Assembly (NCBI GenBank): GCA_938091165.1
Contig: CALKNK010000013.1
Span: 62,001-126,000 of the forward strand
Direction: 5' to 3'
DNA from: an uncultured Ilumatobacter sp.
GTDB taxonomy: Bacteria > Actinomycetota > Acidimicrobiia > Acidimicrobiales > Ilumatobacteraceae
DNA length: 64,000 nucleotides
The notes below the pieces were generated by a model, which saw only the letters and a program-made list of their open reading frames with translations, was not told where the DNA came from and searched no databases. Shown piece after piece: positions 61,453-64,000 of the stretch; position 1 is the stretch's first letter; each line of letters begins with the position of its first letter. Position numbers and translations under genes: made by a program.

Positions 61453-61904
61453 CAGTTACTGGTGTCGTCGTTTGTCACCGCATCAAGAGCATCACCGTCA
61501 TCCGAGTCGCCCGCAGTGGTAGCCGTCCCGCTGTCAGCGTCATCGCCGCGATCAGCTACCTCCACATCGTCGTCGGGGGAGACGACGTTCTGTATCGCAG
61601 CGCGCGCCACGCGGATTTGCACATCATGCTCGTCATCGATTTCTAGCCAGAATCGGTTTGGTCCATCTTCTCCAGTAATCGTGCCGAAAATACCTGATGT
61701 GGTCACTACCTCGTGACCGACCTCAATTGATTGCTGCACGTCTTGTTGCTGGCGCATCCGCTTACGTTGCGGCCGGATCATGAGGAAATACATCGCAGCG
61801 AGGATGAGCGGCAGGAAAAGATACGACAGGATCGAACTCCCTGATCCGCCGTCGGCGTTGGCGAAAAGAGCGCCGGTGAATGAGGTCGCAAAGGTGGAGG
61901 GCAT
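61452..61904 (-). CDS. yajC: Preprotein translocase subunit YajC
   Basis: Small membrane partner of SecDF. I start it at ATG 61904 (150 aa), with TAGGAT 11 bases upstream; the ATG at 61949 would add 15 residues. One transmembrane helix (about 25-44) leads to Met-Ile-Arg-Pro-Gln-Arg-Lys-Arg, the family hallmark, and then a soluble domain with Gly-His-Glu-Val-Val-Thr-Thr-Ser-Gly-Ile. An unusually long acidic tail (about 45 residues rich in Asp, Ala and Thr) follows. Confidence 0.9.
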   Translation of the reverse strand: MPSTFATSFTGALFANADGGSGSSILSYLFLPLILAAMYFLMIRPQRKRMRQQQDVQQSIEVGHEVVTTSGIFGTITGEDGPNRFWLEIDDEHDVQIRVARAAIQNVVSPDDDVEVADRGDDADSGTATTAGDSDDGDALDAVTNDDTSN

Positions 61905-61915
61905 AACGGCGAGCG

Positions 61916-61921
61916 ATCCTA
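61916..61921 (-). promoter_or_regulatory. -10 hexamer of yajC-secD-secF-apt-rel
   Basis: TAGGAT on the minus strand, 11 bases before ATG 61904. It would leave a leader of only a few bases and disfavours the longer yajC start at 61949. Confidence 0.35.
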
Positions 61922-61964
61922 CCGGCGTATGAGGCCGGAGACCGATCATGCTGGATTACGTTGA

Positions 61965-63062
61965 TTACTCCCAGACATCAAGCACGTCGCGTCGCAGCGT
62001 GTCAAATGAGCCATCGGCGATCGCAGTACGCATCCGGTGCATCAAATGAAAGGTCCACGCGACATTGTGAATGGACAGCAAGCGCGAAGCTGTCGGCTCG
62101 CCGACCTGGAGCAGATGTCGGATGTAACCCCGGCTATGTCGGGCACAGACCTCACACGGGCACTGCTCGTCCAGTGGTTCGTCAAGTTCGGCATTTCGAG
62201 CGGCTTTGGCTTGGAACCGGCCTGTTGATGTAAGAGCTGTTCCATGCCGGCCCAGTCGTGTCTGCATCACGCAATCGAACTGGTCCACTCCGAGTGCAAC
62301 CGCTTCGATCAGCGAAGCAGGGTCGCCGACTCCCATCAGGTAGCGCGGCTGATCGGCTGGAAGGTGCTCGATTGCCGAAGCCAGCGCCGGAAGCATTTCT
62401 TGGCGCGACTCCCCGACAGACAAGCCGCCAATTCCGTACCCGTCAAAGCCGACGTCGACGGTCCGCTGAGCACTCTCGGCACGCATCGCCGGACTGACGC
62501 CACCCTGCACGATGCCGAACAGCGCCTGATCCGGCCGCGTATGCGCTGCCTTGGCCCGCTGGGCCCACGCATGCGTCCGCTCGACTGCCAAGCGGATGAC
62601 CTCGGGCGGACTCGGCAGCGGCGGACAGACGTCGAGCACCATTTGAATGTCTGCGCCCAACTGTTGCTGCACGGCAACAGCAACTTCGGGCGTAAAACGA
62701 TGTGACGAGCCGTCGTAGGTACTTTTGAACGTCACGCCGTCGTCGTCGACTTTCGGATCAAGCGAGAAGACCTGAAAGCCACCCGAGTCAGTCAGTGTCA
62801 TCCCATCCCAACCGGTGAAGGGCCCGAGTCCACCAAACCGCTCGATGAGATCAGCTCCAGGTCGCAACATCAGGTGGTATGTGTTGCCGAGCACGATTTC
62901 GGTGCCAAGTCGGTCGTAATCGGCAGCACTGAAATACTTGATAGCGCCGCGGGTACCCACTGGCATGAACAGCGGCGTCTTATACGTTCCGCGTGCCGTG
63001 TTGGCAGATCCGGTCCGGGCTGCACCGTGCGTGGCGCTGACGTCGAGGTTGACCCTGTGCAC
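61965..63062 (-). CDS. tgt: tRNA-guanine transglycosylase
   Basis: Exchanges guanine 34 for preQ1 in tRNAs with GUN anticodons, on the way to queuosine. The 365-aa enzyme has the nucleophile and base region Thr-Asp-Ser-Gly-Gly-Phe-Gln-Val-Phe-Ser, the Gly-Ile-Gly-Gly-Leu-Ser-Val-Gly-Glu segment, and zinc ligands Cys-Pro-Cys-Glu-Val-Cys with a later His in Leu-Ser-Ile-His-Asn. The GTG start at 63062 follows queA by nine bases. With queA it covers two queuosine steps. Confidence 0.96.
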   Translation of the reverse strand: MHRVNLDVSATHGAARTGSANTARGTYKTPLFMPVGTRGAIKYFSAADYDRLGTEIVLGNTYHLMLRPGADLIERFGGLGPFTGWDGMTLTDSGGFQVFSLDPKVDDDGVTFKSTYDGSSHRFTPEVAVAVQQQLGADIQMVLDVCPPLPSPPEVIRLAVERTHAWAQRAKAAHTRPDQALFGIVQGGVSPAMRAESAQRTVDVGFDGYGIGGLSVGESRQEMLPALASAIEHLPADQPRYLMGVGDPASLIEAVALGVDQFDCVMQTRLGRHGTALTSTGRFQAKAARNAELDEPLDEQCPCEVCARHSRGYIRHLLQVGEPTASRLLSIHNVAWTFHLMHRMRTAIADGSFDTLRRDVLDVWE

Positions 63063-63071
63063 GCTCAGAGG

Positions 63072-64000
63072 TTAGGGGTGCTGCGACCGAGACCGCTCAA
63101 TCAACATGGCATCACCAAAAGAGAGAAATCGATACTCCTTGCGCAGCGCCTCGGCGTAGAGACTGCGCCATTCTGGTCCGAAAAACGCGTCGATCATCAT
63201 CAGCAATGTCGTTTTTGGCAGATGAAAGTTTGTCATCAGCACATCGATCAGTTGCCAGTCAAAACCCTCATGGATAAATAACTTTGTTCGCCCAGCTAAC
63301 TCACCGGTCTTCGCTGCAGACTCAAGTGCGCGGACTGCGGTGGTGCCTACTGCGACTAACCGCCCGCCCTGCTTGCGAGTTCGCAAACATGCCTCCATGG
63401 TTTCAGGCGGCACGCGATACCGCTCCGTATGCATCGGGTGGTCGAGTGGGTTCTCGGTGCTGATCGGCTGGAATGTGTCGAGTCCAACAATAAGTTCAAC
63501 GGCAACGCGATCGACCCCCCGTGCTGTGAGTCGGCTGAACAGCTCAGGAGTGAAATGCAAACCAGCAGTCGGTGCTGCAGCGCTTCCGGGCGTCGCAGCG
63601 AATACGGTTTGGTAACGATCCGGATCATCGAGTGTCGCAGTAATGTACGGCGGTAGCGGCATCTGACCGTGCTGCTCAAGGAGCTGAAGCGGGTCGGCGT
63701 CGCCGATTAAGTTGACGAAGAAGGTGTCCCCTGCGGCCGTCCGTTCGCCAATTCTGATGAGTGGCACGCCGTCGGCAAAAAGGCACTCTCGGACTTTCAA
63801 CTTTTTACCCGGGCGGATCAGGGCCTCCCACACTCGTCGGTCCGGATCAATCGCCTCGAGCAGCAGGACCTCAGCTGCCCCACCGGTCGAGCGAGTGAGC
63901 TTGAGGCGGGCAGGAATCACTCGTGTTTCGTTGACCACGAGCAGGTCGCCTGGCTGCAGCAGGTCAGGCAGATCACTGACGTGTCGATGTTGGACGGGGT
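63072..64000 (-). CDS. queA: S-adenosylmethionine:tRNA ribosyltransferase-isomerase QueA (partial, 5' end outside window)
   Basis: Adds the cyclopentane ring to preQ1 in tRNA using SAM. The frame continues beyond GTG 63938 to the window edge without a stop. The extra residues read Arg-His-Val-Ser-Asp-Leu-Pro-Asp-Leu-Leu-Gln-Pro-Gly-Asp, the expected QueA N-terminal region, so the true start is to the right of 64000. The Asn-Glu-Thr-Arg-Val-Ile-Pro-Ala-Arg segment, the Thr-Ala-Gly-Leu-His-Phe-Thr segment and the C-terminal Phe-Leu-Ser-Phe-Gly-Asp-Ala-Met-Leu-Ile are diagnostic. Confidence 0.95.
   Translation of the reverse strand, partial: PVQHRHVSDLPDLLQPGDLLVVNETRVIPARLKLTRSTGGAAEVLLLEAIDPDRRVWEALIRPGKKLKVRECLFADGVPLIRIGERTAAGDTFFVNLIGDADPLQLLEQHGQMPLPPYITATLDDPDRYQTVFAATPGSAAAPTAGLHFTPELFSRLTARGVDRVAVELIVGLDTFQPISTENPLDHPMHTERYRVPPETMEACLRTRKQGGRLVAVGTTAVRALESAAKTGELAGRTKLFIHEGFDWQLIDVLMTNFHLPKTTLLMMIDAFFGPEWRSLYAEALRKEYRFLSFGDAMLIERSRSQHP

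Overview
The window is a dense, moderately high-GC actinobacterial chromosome segment (GC is above one half by eye). The organism is probably a member of the Acidimicrobiia. This rests on the mihF-gmk-rpoZ-coaBC-metK-priA order, an actinobacterial integration host factor, a DUF1844 gene beside infC, argR inside the arginine operon, and many start codons with a -10-like hexamer 6-8 nt upstream (leaderless mRNAs). The class is inferred from gene content, not from a search. Almost everything is core metabolism and information processing. I see no tRNA or rRNA gene, CRISPR array, transposase or prophage.

Layout. 1-10.2 kb: a glycolate oxidase iron-sulfur subunit (cut by the left edge), a divergent Nei-type DNA glycosylase, then a minus-strand run nudix-rarA-DUF948-small protein-glcD-glcE-phosphotransferase-SET protein, preceded by tyrS and a TPR protein. 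10.2-19.6 kb: DUF2332 and SDR genes, then the arginine operon argC-B-D-F-R-H with mpg at its end; yqgE/algH is divergent from argC across a double ARG box. 19.6-26.8 kb: pheS-pheT with an ACT-domain gene, a VOC protein, a TrmH-type methyltransferase and the infC-rpmI-rplT operon beside DUF1844. 26.8-31.5 kb: an ATL protein, hisG with a small cold-shock-like protein, and def-fmt-rsmB-mog. 31.5-35.4 kb: a plus-strand accessory block (RsmC-like methyltransferase, arylsulfatase, cupredoxin) lying between def and priA. 35.4-52.9 kb: priA, metK, coaBC, rpoZ, gmk, mihF, pyrD, carB, carA, pyrC, pyrB, pyrR, a DUF2079 membrane protein, nusB, efp and a prolidase-like peptidase. 53-64 kb: aspS, hisS, rel, apt, secF, secD, yajC, tgt and queA (cut by the right edge).

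The most interesting content is regulatory. (1) The pheST leader holds a candidate leaderless 12-codon leader peptide with two near-adjacent Phe codons, and its stop codon forms the loop of a six-base-pair G/C hairpin. This looks like a phenylalanine attenuator. (2) Near-identical double ARG boxes sit before argC and inside the pyrimidine operon before carA, so carbamoyl-phosphate synthesis appears tied to both arginine and pyrimidine supply. A short Arg-containing uORF also overlaps the carA start. (3) The pyrR leader carries a hairpin that nearly matches the PyrR RNA-binding consensus, next to the ribosome binding site. (4) infC appears to start at an AUA codon behind a good Shine-Dalgarno, as expected for IF3 autoregulation. 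(5) A start-proximal TANNNT hexamer recurs widely and helps choose start codons.
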